DNA from: Streptomyces sp. NBC_00377
Lineage (GTDB): Bacteria; Actinomycetota; Actinomycetes; Streptomycetales; Streptomycetaceae
Direction of reading: 5' to 3'
DNA length: 64,000 bases
Assembly (NCBI RefSeq): GCF_036075115.1
Contig: NZ_CP107958.1
Span: 372,001-436,000 of the forward strand
Part shown: positions 1 to 8,058 of the stretch, one piece after another
How positions within the stretch are numbered: position 1 is the first letter of the stretch
How the letters are laid out: each line of letters opens with the position of its first letter
Notes under the pieces: generated by a model
Told to the model about the DNA's origin: nothing
Database searches by the model: none
Seen by the model: the letters and a program-made list of their open reading frames with translations, nothing else
Translations under genes and position numbers: made by a program

Positions 1-2
1 TG

Positions 3-218
3 CCGCCGTTCGTGCTGTACGGCACCGACCGGATGACTGACGAGGACTACCCGGACGTCGCCAAGGCCTGGGAGCAGCGCCTGCTCACCCTGGAGTCGAC
101 CGAGCCGATTTCTTTCCGGCGGCAGAACTTCGGTGACTATGAGATCCCCTCGCTGCACCTGAAGGAGGGACTGGAGCCCGCGGGCCGCACGGGTTTCGGG
201 CTGCACGTGCGGGGCTGA
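3..218 (+). CDS. NAD(P)H-dependent oxidoreductase, flavodoxin-like fold (C-terminal end only)
   Basis: The reading frame is already open at the left edge (..PPFVLYGTDRM..) and ends at a TGA at 216-218, so this is the last 71 residues of a gene that starts outside the window. The tail, with FGDYEIPSLHLKEGLEP and a final GFGLHVRG, resembles the C-terminus of small flavodoxin-fold NAD(P)H:quinone or nitro-type reductases, which transfer hydride from NAD(P)H through bound FMN. The nucleotide-binding half is not visible, so the family call rests on the tail alone. It converges on the minus-strand PPOx gene. Confidence 0.55.
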   Translation, partial: PPFVLYGTDRMTDEDYPDVAKAWEQRLLTLESTEPISFRRQNFGDYEIPSLHLKEGLEPAGRTGFGLHVRG

Positions 219-336
219 CCGCGGGAGAGTGAGTCACGGCCCGGTGGAAGCGCCGCGTGTGGTGGCGCCGGCCTCCTGGACGATGCTCCTCGGCTCCGAG
301 GCGCCGGGCATCCGCCGAAGGGGGCCGCCCGGATGT

Positions 337-364
337 TGAACGGCCCTGGTGGCAGGGCCGTTCA
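337..364 (-). terminator. Hairpin overlapping the stop codon of the PPOx gene
   Basis: TGAACGGCCCT (337-347) and AGGGCCGTTCA (354-364) form a perfect 11-bp inverted repeat around a 6-nt loop. The stop codon of the minus-strand gene lies in the right arm. There is no U-run, as is usual in Streptomyces, so it is a factor-independent-like terminator or mRNA 3' end stabiliser. It could also serve the converging plus-strand gene. Confidence 0.55.
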
Positions 365-802
365 GTAGGGGAGGCGTACGCCGTACAGGGAACGTCCGCC
401 GACGAGTTCGCGTCCGGTGAGCAGCTCCGGGTCGATGCGCAGGAAGACCTCCTGCGGCGCCGGCGCCCAGGAACGAGGACCGGTCAGCAGCATCCGCGTG
501 TGCTCGGCGAGGTCGGTCACGACGGCGGCCGCGCCCATGACGACGACGCTCCACCCGGAGTGCGTGGCGGCGTCGACCTCGTCGGCCTCGAAGGCGACCA
601 GCGCTCCGTCGACCGCGCGCACCAGCTCCGAGGAGGCCGACGTGCGCACCAGCACCGCACCGTCGTGGTCCAGGCAGAAGTTGAAGGGCAGAACGGCGGG
701 CAGCGCGTGCCGTGTGTACACGATGCGTCCCACCGGCACGGTGGCCAGCAGGCGCAGACACTCCTGCCGGTCGAGTTCGCGGAATCCGTCGTTGGCGTCC
801 AT
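362..802 (-). CDS. Pyridoxamine 5'-phosphate oxidase-fold flavin-binding protein
   Basis: This 146-residue protein has the split-barrel PPOx/FMN-binding layout: an N-terminal helix (ELDRQECLRLLATVPVGRIV), a strand with LPFNFCLDHDGAVLVRT, the acidic ALVAFEADEVD segment, and WSVVVMGAAAVVTD. Family members bind FMN or F420 and are usually reductases or flavin carriers; the substrate cannot be read from sequence. ATG at 802 follows a GAAGG motif 4 nt upstream. A related PPOx domain fused to a helix-turn-helix lies 108 bp upstream on the same strand. A partial copy of the cluster's GGGCC-N4 box sits about 50 bp upstream. Similar proteins occur in actinobacterial dormancy regulons with stress proteins. 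Confidence 0.8.
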   Translation of the reverse strand: MDANDGFRELDRQECLRLLATVPVGRIVYTRHALPAVLPFNFCLDHDGAVLVRTSASSELVRAVDGALVAFEADEVDAATHSGWSVVVMGAAAVVTDLAEHTRMLLTGPRSWAPAPQEVFLRIDPELLTGRELVGGRSLYGVRLPY

Positions 803-850
803 CTGCCTTCTCTTCTCTCACCCGATAATGTGCTGCGCCGGTCCCCCGTC

Positions 851-864
851 GGGCCGTGCGGCAT
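851..864 (-). promoter_or_regulatory. Partial copy of the GGGNC-N4-GNCCC box
   Basis: GGGCCGTGCGGCAT keeps the left half and centre of the palindrome found before the stress-protein operon and the response regulator, but the right half is degenerate. It sits 49-62 bp upstream of the PPOx start, a suitable distance for an activator site. Weak on its own and reported because of its context. Confidence 0.3.
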
Positions 865-910
865 CCCGGCCGCGAACCGGCGGCCCTGGCCCGTCCGAGA
901 ACCAACCGGC

Positions 911-1585
911 TCAGAGCGTGATGCGGCGGCCCGTGACGGCGTACGGTTCGACGCGCACCCAGACGTCACGCCGACCGCCGGCCCATGGTGTGCTGTGCGC
1001 ACGTCGCGCGAGCAGTTGCGCCTCGCCGAGGTCCGTTACCATGCGCGCGTGGCCGCGCACCAGCACGCTCCAGCCCTGGCTGAACGCGTCGTCTATTCGG
1101 TCGATCTCGAAGGCGACGGGGCTGCCGACCGCGAGGGACGGTGTGGCGCCGTGTGCGGTCCTGAAGACGATCGTGCCGTCGATGACGCTGTAGTTGACGG
1201 GGACGATCACCGGGCCCTGGGCGGTGGGCACCGCGAGCCTTCCGACACCGTGCGTGGAGAGCAGGTCGCCGCACTCGGTCCGGCTCAGCTCGGTGAAGGC
1301 GGGTGAGTGCCCTGCCAGTCCGGGGCCGGGCGGCAGATCGGCGTCCCCTCCGGTGAGCGAGGAGAGCGTGGTCTCCAGGGCTCCCGCCAGTCTGAGCAGC
1401 ACGCCGTGGCTCGGCGAGGCGTCGGGATGTTCCTCCAGGTGCTTCAGGTAGCCGGGGTCCATGCCGGCCCGGCCGGCTGTCTCCTCGCGCGTCAGTGCGA
1501 GTTGGGTGCGGCGGGTGGCGAGCCGGCGGCCCAGATCACCCGACGGCCGTCCCTGCGGCGCCTTCGCCGTGTCTTGTTCGGTCAT
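911..1585 (-). CDS. XRE helix-turn-helix protein fused to a PPOx-fold flavin-binding domain
   Basis: This 224-residue protein has two domains. Residues ~18-75 (RRLATRRTQLALTREETAGRAGMDPGYLKHLEEHPD) form an XRE/Cro-type DNA-binding helix-turn-helix. Residues ~95-224 form a PPOx split barrel (AFTELSRTECGDLLSTHGVGRLAV, PVNYSVIDGTIVFRT, FEIDRIDDAFSQGWSVLV). The barrel parallels the stand-alone PPOx protein encoded next. A flavin-sensing regulator is a reasonable inference from the architecture, which is recurrent in Streptomyces, but ligand and target are unknown. The start at 1585 lies 19 bp after the stop of the second alcohol dehydrogenase, so the two are probably cotranscribed. Confidence 0.85.
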   Translation of the reverse strand: MTEQDTAKAPQGRPSGDLGRRLATRRTQLALTREETAGRAGMDPGYLKHLEEHPDASPSHGVLLRLAGALETTLSSLTGGDADLPPGPGLAGHSPAFTELSRTECGDLLSTHGVGRLAVPTAQGPVIVPVNYSVIDGTIVFRTAHGATPSLAVGSPVAFEIDRIDDAFSQGWSVLVRGHARMVTDLGEAQLLARRAHSTPWAGGRRDVWVRVEPYAVTGRRITL

Positions 1586-1604
1586 GATCTGTCACGTCCT
1601 CTCG

Positions 1605-2674
1605 TCAGGCCGCCCGGACAGCGATCTCCTCGTGCGACTGCTCGCCGAGGACCACCTTGAGCGCGCCGGTGTCGGCGGCCCGGGCGAACACGTCGTAGGC
1701 CTCCTCCATGCGGTCCAGGGGGAAGGTGTGGGTGACCAGCTGCGCGGTGGGCAGCCGGCCTGCGGCGGCCATCCGCAACAGGGTGGCGTGGAACGGGTGT
1801 CGACCAGACCGGTGGTGATGGTCACGTTCTTGATCCACAGGTCTTCCAGGTGCAGCGTGGCGGGCTTGCCGTGCACGCCGACGGTGGCCACGTGACCGCC
1901 GGGCCGCACCATCCGTGTGCACATCTCGAAGCTTTCCGGCACTCCGACCGCCTCGATGACCACGTCCGCGCCGAGCCCGTCGGTGAGATCGGCGATCAGC
2001 TGCTCGGGGTCCTCGTGGGCGTCTGCCACCGCGTCGGCGCCAAGCTGTTTCGCCGCTTCCAGCCGGGACGCCGCGAGGTCGACGGCGACGATCCGCTCGG
2101 GTGCGAACAGGTGCGCCGTGGCGATCGCCGCGAGGCCGACGGGCCCGGCCCCGACGACGGCCACCGTGTCTCCCGGCCGCACCCGCCCGTTGAGCACGCC
2201 CACCTCGTAGGAGGTCGGGAAGATGTCCGCGAGCAGGACGGCGTCGTTGCTCCCGACCGCGCTGGGCAGGGCGTGCACGGACAGGTCGGCGTGGGGAACG
2301 CGGAGGTACTCGGCCTGGGCGCCGTCGATCAGGTGGCCCAGGATCCAGCCCCCGCCGCCCCTGCACTGGCCGTAGCTGCCCTCTCGGCAGTACCGGCAGC
2401 GGCCGCACGCGCTGATGCAGGAGACCAGCACACGGTCCCCCGGCCGGACGGTCCGGACGTCGCTGCCGGCCTCCACGATCTCGCCGACCGCCTCGTGACC
2501 CAGGACAGTGCCCGGACGCACCTCGGGCACGTCGCCCTTGAGGATGTGCAGGTCCGTGCCGCAGATGGTGACGGCGCCCACCCGCACGACGGCGTCGGTG
2601 GGCTCCTTGATGCCAGGGTCCGGGACCTCCTCCCAGGCGGACTGTCCGGGGCCGTGGAAGACGAAGCCTTTCAT
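1605..2674 (-). pseudogene. Zinc-dependent alcohol dehydrogenase, frameshifted near the C-terminus
   Basis: From ATG at 2674 (AAGGAC box just upstream) the frame reads a medium-chain zinc alcohol dehydrogenase: CGTDLHILKGDVPEV, GHEAVGEIVEAG for the catalytic zinc, four cysteines of the structural zinc site (CISACGRCRYCREGSYGQC) and the Rossmann motif VGAGPVGLAA. After ..TITTGLVDTR, near position 1800, the family sequence continues in another frame (FHATLLRMAAAGRLPTAQLV.. to the TGA at 1605). One base appears to be missing. The unshifted frame instead runs through non-family sequence. The zinc and cofactor sites are intact, so this may be a sequencing error or a young frameshift. It is the first gene downstream of a GGGCC-N4-GGCCC box. 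Confidence 0.85.
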
Positions 2675-2753
2675 GATGTCCTTCACCATCCCTTTTCCGG
2701 TTGCCGCGATTGCCCGACGCATCCAGATTGTCGGCTTCCCGCTCGGTCCGCTT

Positions 2754-2767
2754 GGGCCGTCCGGCCC
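2754..2767. promoter_or_regulatory. GGGCC-N4-GGCCC palindromic box upstream of the alcohol dehydrogenase
   Basis: GGGCCGTCCGGCCC has perfect five-base half sites around GTCC and lies about 80 bp upstream of the ATG at 2674. The same half sites occur in front of the response-regulator gene (8911-8924) and, with one changed base per site, twice before the stress-protein operon. It is a candidate site for the DosR/OsdR-like regulator of this cluster; that assignment is inference. Confidence 0.45.
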
Positions 2768-2876
2768 TCATCGCCCGCCCGGACGGTCCTCCCCGTCGGG
2801 CCGCCCGAGGGCCCGGCCGGCACGTCGGGCCGCAGCACCCGGGTCGGGCCTCTCGGGGACTTGGGCTGAACGGCCC

Positions 2877-3044
2877 TCACCGGCAGCCGTACTCCAGCAG
2901 GTGGGCCGGGGTGGCGGGCGGGGCGATGTCGTTCACGGCGACCAGCTCGACGTCCTGCGTGCCGGCTCCGGCACGGTCGCGGGCGGCGCGCAGGTGGGTG
3001 CGGCCGATGCGGCCGCAGCCGTTGACGCCGGCGCGTACGGTCAT
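2877..3044 (-). pseudogene. gap: Truncated glyceraldehyde-3-phosphate dehydrogenase (N-terminal 55 residues)
   Basis: ATG at 3044, behind GGAAGGACC, opens a frame with the NAD-binding N-terminus of class [21 protein letters not shown] (usually INGFGRIGR), [11 protein letters not shown] and HLLEYG. It stops at TGA 2877-2879, exactly where the family would continue with its conserved DS and go on for about 280 residues. The catalytic domain with its active-site cysteine is absent and no further GAPDH sequence is visible downstream. This is therefore a remnant. It lies between equally damaged phosphoketolase and alcohol dehydrogenase genes, so several enzymes of one fermentative block have decayed together. 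Confidence 0.8.
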
Positions 3045-3074
3045 GGCGGTGGGTCCTTCCGGAGTGCGGGACGG

Positions 3075-3990
3075 TCAGTCGTTCCAGGTCCAGTCGGCGA
3101 CCTCGGGCAGGTCGGTGCCGTGCTCGCGGATCCAGGCCTGGTGCCGGGTGCGCGCGTCGGCCATCCGCTGGCGTACGGCGGCGGCGCGTACGGCCAGGCC
3201 GGAGACGCGGTCGATGACGTCCATGACGAGGCGGTAGCCGTCGAGGTCGTTGCGCACGACCATGTCGAACGGCGTGGTCGTGGTGCCGGACTCCTTGTAG
3301 CCGCGTACGTGCAGGTTCCGGTGGCCGGTGCGGCACCGTCGGGTTGGCGATCTTGTACCCGTTGAGGTGGAGGATCGGCAGGACGGCTCCGTCGTGTGCG
3401 GGGTCGAGGAACTTGTCCGAGTGCCAGGCGGCGGCCAGCGGCCCGGTCTCGGCCTCGCCGTCGCCGATCACGCAGGCGACCAGCAGGTCCGGGTTGTCGA
3501 AGGCGGCGCCGTAGGCGTGGGCCAGTGAATAGCCGAGCTCGCCGCCCTCCTGGATGGAGCCCGGCGTCTCCGGGGCGACGTGGCTGGGCACACCGCCGGG
3601 GAAGGAGAACTGCCGGAACAGCCGGGCCATGCCCGCGCCGTCTCGCGGCACGTCCGGGTAGGTCTCGCTGTAGCTGCCCTCCAGCCAGGAGTTGGCCAGG
3701 ATCGACGGGCCTCCGTGGCCCGGCCCCCAGACGCACAGGGCGTCGAGTCCGCGTGTCTTGATCACCCGGTTGAGGTGGGTGTACACGAGGTTGAGGCCGG
3801 GCGAGGTGCCCCAGTGGCCGAGCAGCCGGGGCTTGATGTGCTCGGGCCGCAGGGGCTCGGTCAGCAGCGGGTTGGCCATCAGGTAGATCTGTCCGGCGGC
3901 CAGGTAGTTGGAGGCCCGCCAGTGTGCGTCCAGGGTGCGCAGTTCGTCGTCGGTCAGTACGGTGGCGTCCTGGTGTTCGACCTTGGACAT
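3075..3990 (-). pseudogene. xfp: Phosphoketolase with a large internal deletion
   Basis: ATG at 3990 starts a clear phosphoketolase N-terminus: [59 protein letters not shown], and the thiamine-diphosphate region [19 protein letters not shown]. After GYKIANPTV the frame breaks near 3335, and the extreme C-terminus resumes in another frame ([29 protein letters not shown]) to the TGA at 3075. About 480 of the usual ~790 residues are missing. Phosphoketolase splits xylulose-5-phosphate or fructose-6-phosphate into acetyl-phosphate plus an aldose phosphate. This copy cannot be functional. It sits in the stress-protein/alcohol-dehydrogenase operon. Confidence 0.9.
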
Positions 3991-4064
3991 GGTGGGCTCC
4001 GGAAGTCGTCGGCGTGGGGTCGTCGGGCGGTCTTGGACGGAAGCGGCCGTCGAGGAGGCGGCAT

Positions 4065-4937
4065 TCACGCCGGCTCGGGTACGACGGCGACGGCGCAGGC
4101 GGAGTGGTGCAGGACCGCGTGGGCCACGCGCCCCAGTTGGAGCCCGAGGTGTCCCTGGTGGCGGCGGGCGCCGACCACCAGCAGGTCGGCGTCGTGCGAG
4201 GCGTTCAGCAGGACCCTGCGGGCCGGACCCTCGACCGTCCGCCGGTGCAGGTCCACGTCCGCGGGCGTCTCCCCCAGCGCCTTGTCCAGGACCTCGACGG
4301 CGTGCTGTTCGTGCAGCCGCGCCGGTGCGCCGGCGAGCAGGGGGTGGTCGGTGGTCTCGTGCGCGGGGCACCGCCAGGCCCGTACCGCGTCCAGGCTCGC
4401 CCGGCGCAGCCGCGCCTCCTGGACGGCGAAGCGCAGCGCCGCGGAGTCCGTACCCTGCTCGCCGACGCCCACGGCCACGCGGCGGCGCGTTCCCGCCCGG
4501 ACCTGGTTGTCGTTGCCTGGACGCACCACGATCACCGGGCAGGCGGCGCGAGCGGCGACGGTCAGACTCACCGACCCGAGCAGCATTCCCACCAGGCCGC
4601 TGCGTCCGCGGGTGCCGAGCACCAGGGCGCAGGCGCCGCGTCCCTCCCGGACGAGTGCGTACTCGGGCTCCTCCGGCAGCACGTCGGTGGAGATCTCGAC
4701 GCCGGGCTGCCGCAGCCGGGCGCGCTCCGCGGCCACCCGCACGATGTCCTCGGCCCGCACCTGCTCGGACGGTTTGCCGACGTCCTCCGCCAGGGACTCC
4801 CCCTCGTAGCGCTCCCAGAGGGAGGCGTACACCAGCCGCAGCGGCGTCCCGCGCAGGTCGGCCTCGTCGGCCGCCCAGTCGGCGGCCCGCAGGCTCGACT
4901 CCGAGCCGTCCACGCCCACGACGACGGGCAGGTCCAT
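4065..4937 (-). CDS. Universal stress protein, tandem UspA domains
   Basis: This 290-residue protein has two UspA domains. The first starts [20 protein letters not shown] and carries the ATP-binding motif [17 protein letters not shown]; the second starts [20 protein letters not shown] and ends [18 protein letters not shown], with a degenerate nucleotide loop. ATG at 4937 lies 5 bp after the stop of the upstream alcohol dehydrogenase, so translational coupling is likely. Double-domain Usp proteins are hallmark members of the mycobacterial DosR and streptomycete OsdR regulons and are cytosolic ATP-binding factors of dormancy. The gene downstream is the deleted phosphoketolase. Confidence 0.9.
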   Translation of the reverse strand: MDLPVVVGVDGSESSLRAADWAADEADLRGTPLRLVYASLWERYEGESLAEDVGKPSEQVRAEDIVRVAAERARLRQPGVEISTDVLPEEPEYALVREGRGACALVLGTRGRSGLVGMLLGSVSLTVAARAACPVIVVRPGNDNQVRAGTRRRVAVGVGEQGTDSAALRFAVQEARLRRASLDAVRAWRCPAHETTDHPLLAGAPARLHEQHAVEVLDKALGETPADVDLHRRTVEGPARRVLLNASHDADLLVVGARRHQGHLGLQLGRVAHAVLHHSACAVAVVPEPA

Positions 4938-4942
4938 GGTCC

Positions 4943-5965
4943 TCACCGTCCCGTTTCGAGGTCGAACACGATGCGCGCCTTGACCTCGCCGCGCAGCACC
5001 TCGTCGATGGAGTCGTTGACGGAGGCGAGCGGGCGGGCCTCGTAGACGACCTCGGTGCGGCCGGCGGCGTGCAGCTGGAAGACCTCGGCGAGGTCCTGCC
5101 GGGTGCCGACGATCGAACCGATCACCGAGGTGCCGTTCAGCACGGTGTCGAAGACGGGCACACGGACCGTGCCGTGCGCGGGCAACGCCACCATGACGAG
5201 CTTGCCGCCGCGCCGCAGCCCGGCGTTGACGGCCTCGAAGGCCGCGTCGTTCACCGCGAGCGCGATGGCGGCGTGCGCGCCGCCGTGCCGCTTGAGCACC
5301 TCGCCGACGTCCTCGTTGCGGGCGTCGACGACGATGTCCGCGCCGAGCTCCGCGGCCAGCCGGAGCTTGTCGTCGGTGACGTCGACGGCGGCGACGGTCG
5401 CGCCGGCGATCTTCGCGTACTGCAGGGCCAGATGGCCGAGCCCGCCGATGCCGGAGATCGCGACGAGCTGGGCGGGCCTGACGTCCGCGACCTTCAGTGC
5501 CTTGTAGGTCGTGACGCCCGCGCAGGTCAGGGGGGCGGCTTCCAGGGCGGTGATGCCGTCGGGCACCGGCTGCGCGAAGTCGGCCCAGGCCAGCATCTTC
5601 TCGGCGTGTCCGCCGTCGCAGCCGTAGCCGGTGTTGATCTGCTGCTCGCACAGGGTCTCCCAGCCGGAGAGGCAGTGCTCGCACCGCCCGCACGCCCGGC
5701 CGAGCCAGGGCACGGCGACCCTCTGCCCGAGGGACAGGTGGGTCACGCCCTCGCCGAGCGCCTCGACCAGGCCGACGCCCTCGTGCCCCGGGACGAACGG
5801 CGGGTCGGGCCTGACCGGCCAGTCCCCGTGCGCCGCGTGGATGTCGGTGTGGCAGAGACCCGATGCCTCCACCCGGACGCGGACCTGGCCGGGGCCGGGC
5901 TGCGGGTCGGGGCGCTCCTCGATGACCAGAGGTTCACCGAACGCTCGTACGACCGCTGCTTTCAT
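4943..5965 (-). CDS. Zinc-dependent alcohol dehydrogenase, AdhP-like
   Basis: This 340-residue, apparently intact medium-chain dehydrogenase has [16 protein letters not shown] and [15 protein letters not shown] at the catalytic zinc. Cysteines of the structural zinc lobe lie in [17 protein letters not shown], and the Rossmann loop is [18 protein letters not shown]. The C-terminus (DLETGR) is complete. ATG at 5965 follows GAGGAGAAG. It resembles the NAD-dependent ethanol/acetaldehyde enzymes (AdhP type) and could reoxidise NADH under oxygen limitation; that role is inference from the stress cluster. It lies between two Usp genes, 43 bp after the first and 5 bp before the second, in one operon. 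Confidence 0.9.
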   Translation of the reverse strand: MKAAVVRAFGEPLVIEERPDPQPGPGQVRVRVEASGLCHTDIHAAHGDWPVRPDPPFVPGHEGVGLVEALGEGVTHLSLGQRVAVPWLGRACGRCEHCLSGWETLCEQQINTGYGCDGGHAEKMLAWADFAQPVPDGITALEAAPLTCAGVTTYKALKVADVRPAQLVAISGIGGLGHLALQYAKIAGATVAAVDVTDDKLRLAAELGADIVVDARNEDVGEVLKRHGGAHAAIALAVNDAAFEAVNAGLRRGGKLVMVALPAHGTVRVPVFDTVLNGTSVIGSIVGTRQDLAEVFQLHAAGRTEVVYEARPLASVNDSIDEVLRGEVKARIVFDLETGR

Positions 5966-6008
5966 GTTCTCTTCTCCTCGCAGGTGTTCGGGAGCGACCC
6001 GGGTCGGG

Positions 6009-6914
6009 TCAGCCGTGGGGGACCACGGCGACGGGGGCCGCGCAGTGGTGCAGGACGGCGTGCGTGACGTGCCCGATGTGGGCGCCCAGTGAGCTGCGCC
6101 GGATCCGCCGGCCCACGACCACGAGGGAGGCCTCGCGGGCGGCGTCCACGACATGGACGGCCGCGCTGCCGTAGCGGGACTCCTCGACGACCTCCACGTC
6201 CGGGTTCTTCTGCCGCCAGGGCCCCACCGCCTCGGCCAGGGCCCGGGCGTCGGTGAGGGCCAGCGCCTCGTGCAGCGCGGGATTGGCGGGCGTGCCGTAG
6301 GCGTAGTAGGGCGGCGGGTTCCAGCCGTGGACGATCCGCAGGGTCGTCCCGCGGCGCCTGGCGGCGTCGAAGGCGAACTCGATCAGCGTCTCGTCCTGGT
6401 GCCCGACGTCGAGCCCGAGGACCACGGGCAGGAAGGGTGTCGCGGCGGAGGGGACGCCGACCGGGTCGGGCTCGTGCTCGTCGGCGGCCACTTCCGGTGC
6501 GCGCACCAGCACGACGGGACGGTCCGCGTGCGCGAGGGCGGACAGACCGACCGAGCCGACCATGAACCCGCCGAGCCCCCCGAGGCCGCGCGAGCCGAGG
6601 ACCAGCACTTCGGCGCTCCTCGCCGCCTCGGCCAGAGCGTCGGCCGGACGACCGGACACCTGCTCGGTGCGCACCTCGACGCCGGGGTGACGCAGCCGGA
6701 GCCCTTCCGCTGCCTCCCGGGGAACCCGCTCGGTCCAGTGCTGGTGGGTCTCCGCGCCCAGGAGCGGCGCCTGCGCCATCGGCTCCGGCACCGGTTCCCA
6801 GACGTGGACGATCTTCAACGGCAGGTCGCGCAGCCTTGCTTCGCGGGCCGCCCATTCCGCGGCCGCCCGGCTCTCCCGCGAGCCGTCGAGACCTACGGTG
6901 ACAGTGCGGAGCAT
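6009..6914 (-). CDS. Universal stress protein, tandem UspA domains (first gene of the operon)
   Basis: This 301-residue protein has two Usp domains: residues 1-~145 (TVTVGLDGSRESRAAAEWAA, nucleotide loop GSRGLGGLGGFMVGSVG) and ~160-301 (FLPVVLGLDVGHQDETLIEF, ending AVLHHCAAPVAVVPHG). ATG at 6914 follows a strong GGAGGTGGA. It leads the minus-strand operon Usp, alcohol dehydrogenase, Usp, phosphoketolase remnant. Upstream are two palindromic boxes exactly 20 bp apart, the natural place for the DosR/OsdR-like response regulator to act. Confidence 0.9.
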   Translation of the reverse strand: MLRTVTVGLDGSRESRAAAEWAAREARLRDLPLKIVHVWEPVPEPMAQAPLLGAETHQHWTERVPREAAEGLRLRHPGVEVRTEQVSGRPADALAEAARSAEVLVLGSRGLGGLGGFMVGSVGLSALAHADRPVVLVRAPEVAADEHEPDPVGVPSAATPFLPVVLGLDVGHQDETLIEFAFDAARRRGTTLRIVHGWNPPPYYAYGTPANPALHEALALTDARALAEAVGPWRQKNPDVEVVEESRYGSAAVHVVDAAREASLVVVGRRIRRSSLGAHIGHVTHAVLHHCAAPVAVVPHG

Positions 6915-6978
6915 GATCTCCACCTCCTGAGGCGAGGAATCCGATTTCAGAGTGGTCCTCGGGCGGTTGCTCGTGCAG

Positions 6979-7012
6979 GGGCCACTGGTCCCGGACCAGG
7001 GACCAGTGGCCC
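6979..7012 (-). promoter_or_regulatory. Two GGGNC-N4-GNCCC boxes in mirror arrangement upstream of the stress-protein operon
   Basis: GGGCCACTGGTCCC (6979-6992) and GGGACCAGTGGCCC (6999-7012) are reverse complements of each other, with centres 20 bp apart. Together with flanking bases they form a perfect 17-bp inverted repeat (6976-6992 and 6999-7015) with a 6-nt spacer. They lie 65-98 bp upstream of the Usp start. The spacing of two helical turns and the GGGAC/GTCCC half sites recall tandem DosR boxes of mycobacteria. The alternative, a hairpin terminator, is less likely because no minus-strand gene ends here. Confidence 0.55.
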
Positions 7013-7015
7013 CTG

Positions 7016-7561
7016 CTCGGCTCGGGTCACGATCCGACCGGCGACCTCCTTGAACTGTGCTTGCCCGCACCGGGCGTTCCTCGGCGGCGAGGACGGCTGG
7101 TCCCCGTCGCGGACAGCCTCCGCGGGTTCGGCGCGGCCGTCTGTCATACGGCGCGTCCCCGTCGCGCGACGTTGACGCTGGAAGTGCCTCCGGGAGCAGA
7201 TCACCGGTTGCGGCTGCCGGACGTCGCTGAGCCGGCACCCGGATACTTCGACAAGCTGACACGCCGGCTCCAGCGGAACCGATCTTGTCGTTCCCGGCCG
7301 TGCCGCTCCCCGTGCTCGCGTCGACGGCGGGAGCACGTGATCGAGGGCGAGGGCGGTGGCGACCCGGTCGATGTCGGCCTGCCCGGGCCCGCGGGGGTTT
7401 CCTGAGGTCCCGGTCCCGGAGGCCATGCATCCCCGCGCCTCGACGCGGCCACGAAGGGGGGTCTGACGGGCCGCTCGGAAGGCCGGGTGGCCCATGGATC
7501 CTCTCGGAGCCGGGGCGCAGGGTGGCAGTGGAAGTCCGGACCCCCGCGAGGGAGACAGGCC
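7016..7561. other. Intergenic stretch without a supported gene
   Basis: About 545 bases lie between the divergent Usp operon and the cyclic-nucleotide-binding gene. Open frames on both strands have arginine/proline-rich, shadow-like translations and no recognisable domain. A GGGCCGCTCGGAAG sequence at 7468-7481 is too poor a match to the cluster box to call. A decayed gene may be present, but nothing was recognised. Confidence 0.4.
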
Positions 7562-8026
7562 ATGAACACTTGCACCACCGCCGTCATGCTGCGCTCGCTG
7601 TCCGCCGATCACCGCGAGCGGCTGATGCGCGTCGCGCACGAGGTGTCCGTCCCGCAGGGAGCACGCCTTTTCGAAGAAGGCGGACGCGCAGACCGCTTCT
7701 GGATCATCCGCACCGGCCGGATCGAACTCGACACGCGTGTCCCCGGCCGCCGGGCGGCCGTCGTCGAGAACCTCGGACACGACGAACTGGTCGGCTGGTC
7801 CTGGCTGTTCCCCCCGCACGCCTGGCACATGGGCGCCGAGGCGACCACCCCCGTGCGGGCCTACGAGTTCGATGCCACGACCGTCCGGCGCATGTGCCGG
7901 GAGGACCCCGCGCTGGGGCACGACGTCGACCAGTGGGTCGGCCGGGTGCTCGCCCACCGTCTCCGCTCGACGAGGACGCGACTGCTGGACCTGTACGCCC
8001 CGTACGGCGCCGGCAGCACCGTCTGA
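7562..8026 (+). CDS. Cyclic nucleotide-binding domain protein (Crp-like sensor domain only)
   Basis: This 154-residue protein is a single cNMP-binding barrel: EVSVPQGARLFEEGGRADRF, FWIIRTGRIELDT, NLGHDELVGWSWLFPPHAWH, EATTPVRAYEFDATTVRRM. Unlike Crp/Fnr regulators it ends after the C-helix (LLDLYAPYGAGSTV) with no helix-turn-helix, so it probably senses a ligand and acts on a partner. ATG at 7562 follows GGGAGACAGG; upstream in-frame starts add an arginine-rich, non-family extension. It is 32 bp upstream of the CBS-domain gene and likely cotranscribed. Similar stand-alone modules occur in Streptomyces hypoxia clusters. Confidence 0.8.
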   Translation: MNTCTTAVMLRSLSADHRERLMRVAHEVSVPQGARLFEEGGRADRFWIIRTGRIELDTRVPGRRAAVVENLGHDELVGWSWLFPPHAWHMGAEATTPVRAYEFDATTVRRMCREDPALGHDVDQWVGRVLAHRLRSTRTRLLDLYAPYGAGSTV

Positions 8027-8058
8027 GCCGGCCCCCGACGAACGACGAAGGAGCGGCC

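Noticed and set aside
3908..6067. Plus-strand frame of 719 codons
   Set aside because: Antisense to Usp and alcohol dehydrogenase genes and rich in Arg/Pro; no family similarity.
6976..7015. Intrinsic terminator reading of the perfect 17-bp inverted repeat
   Set aside because: It lies upstream of the Usp operon with no gene ending nearby, and its halves match the box found before other cluster genes, so a regulatory reading is preferred, not proved.
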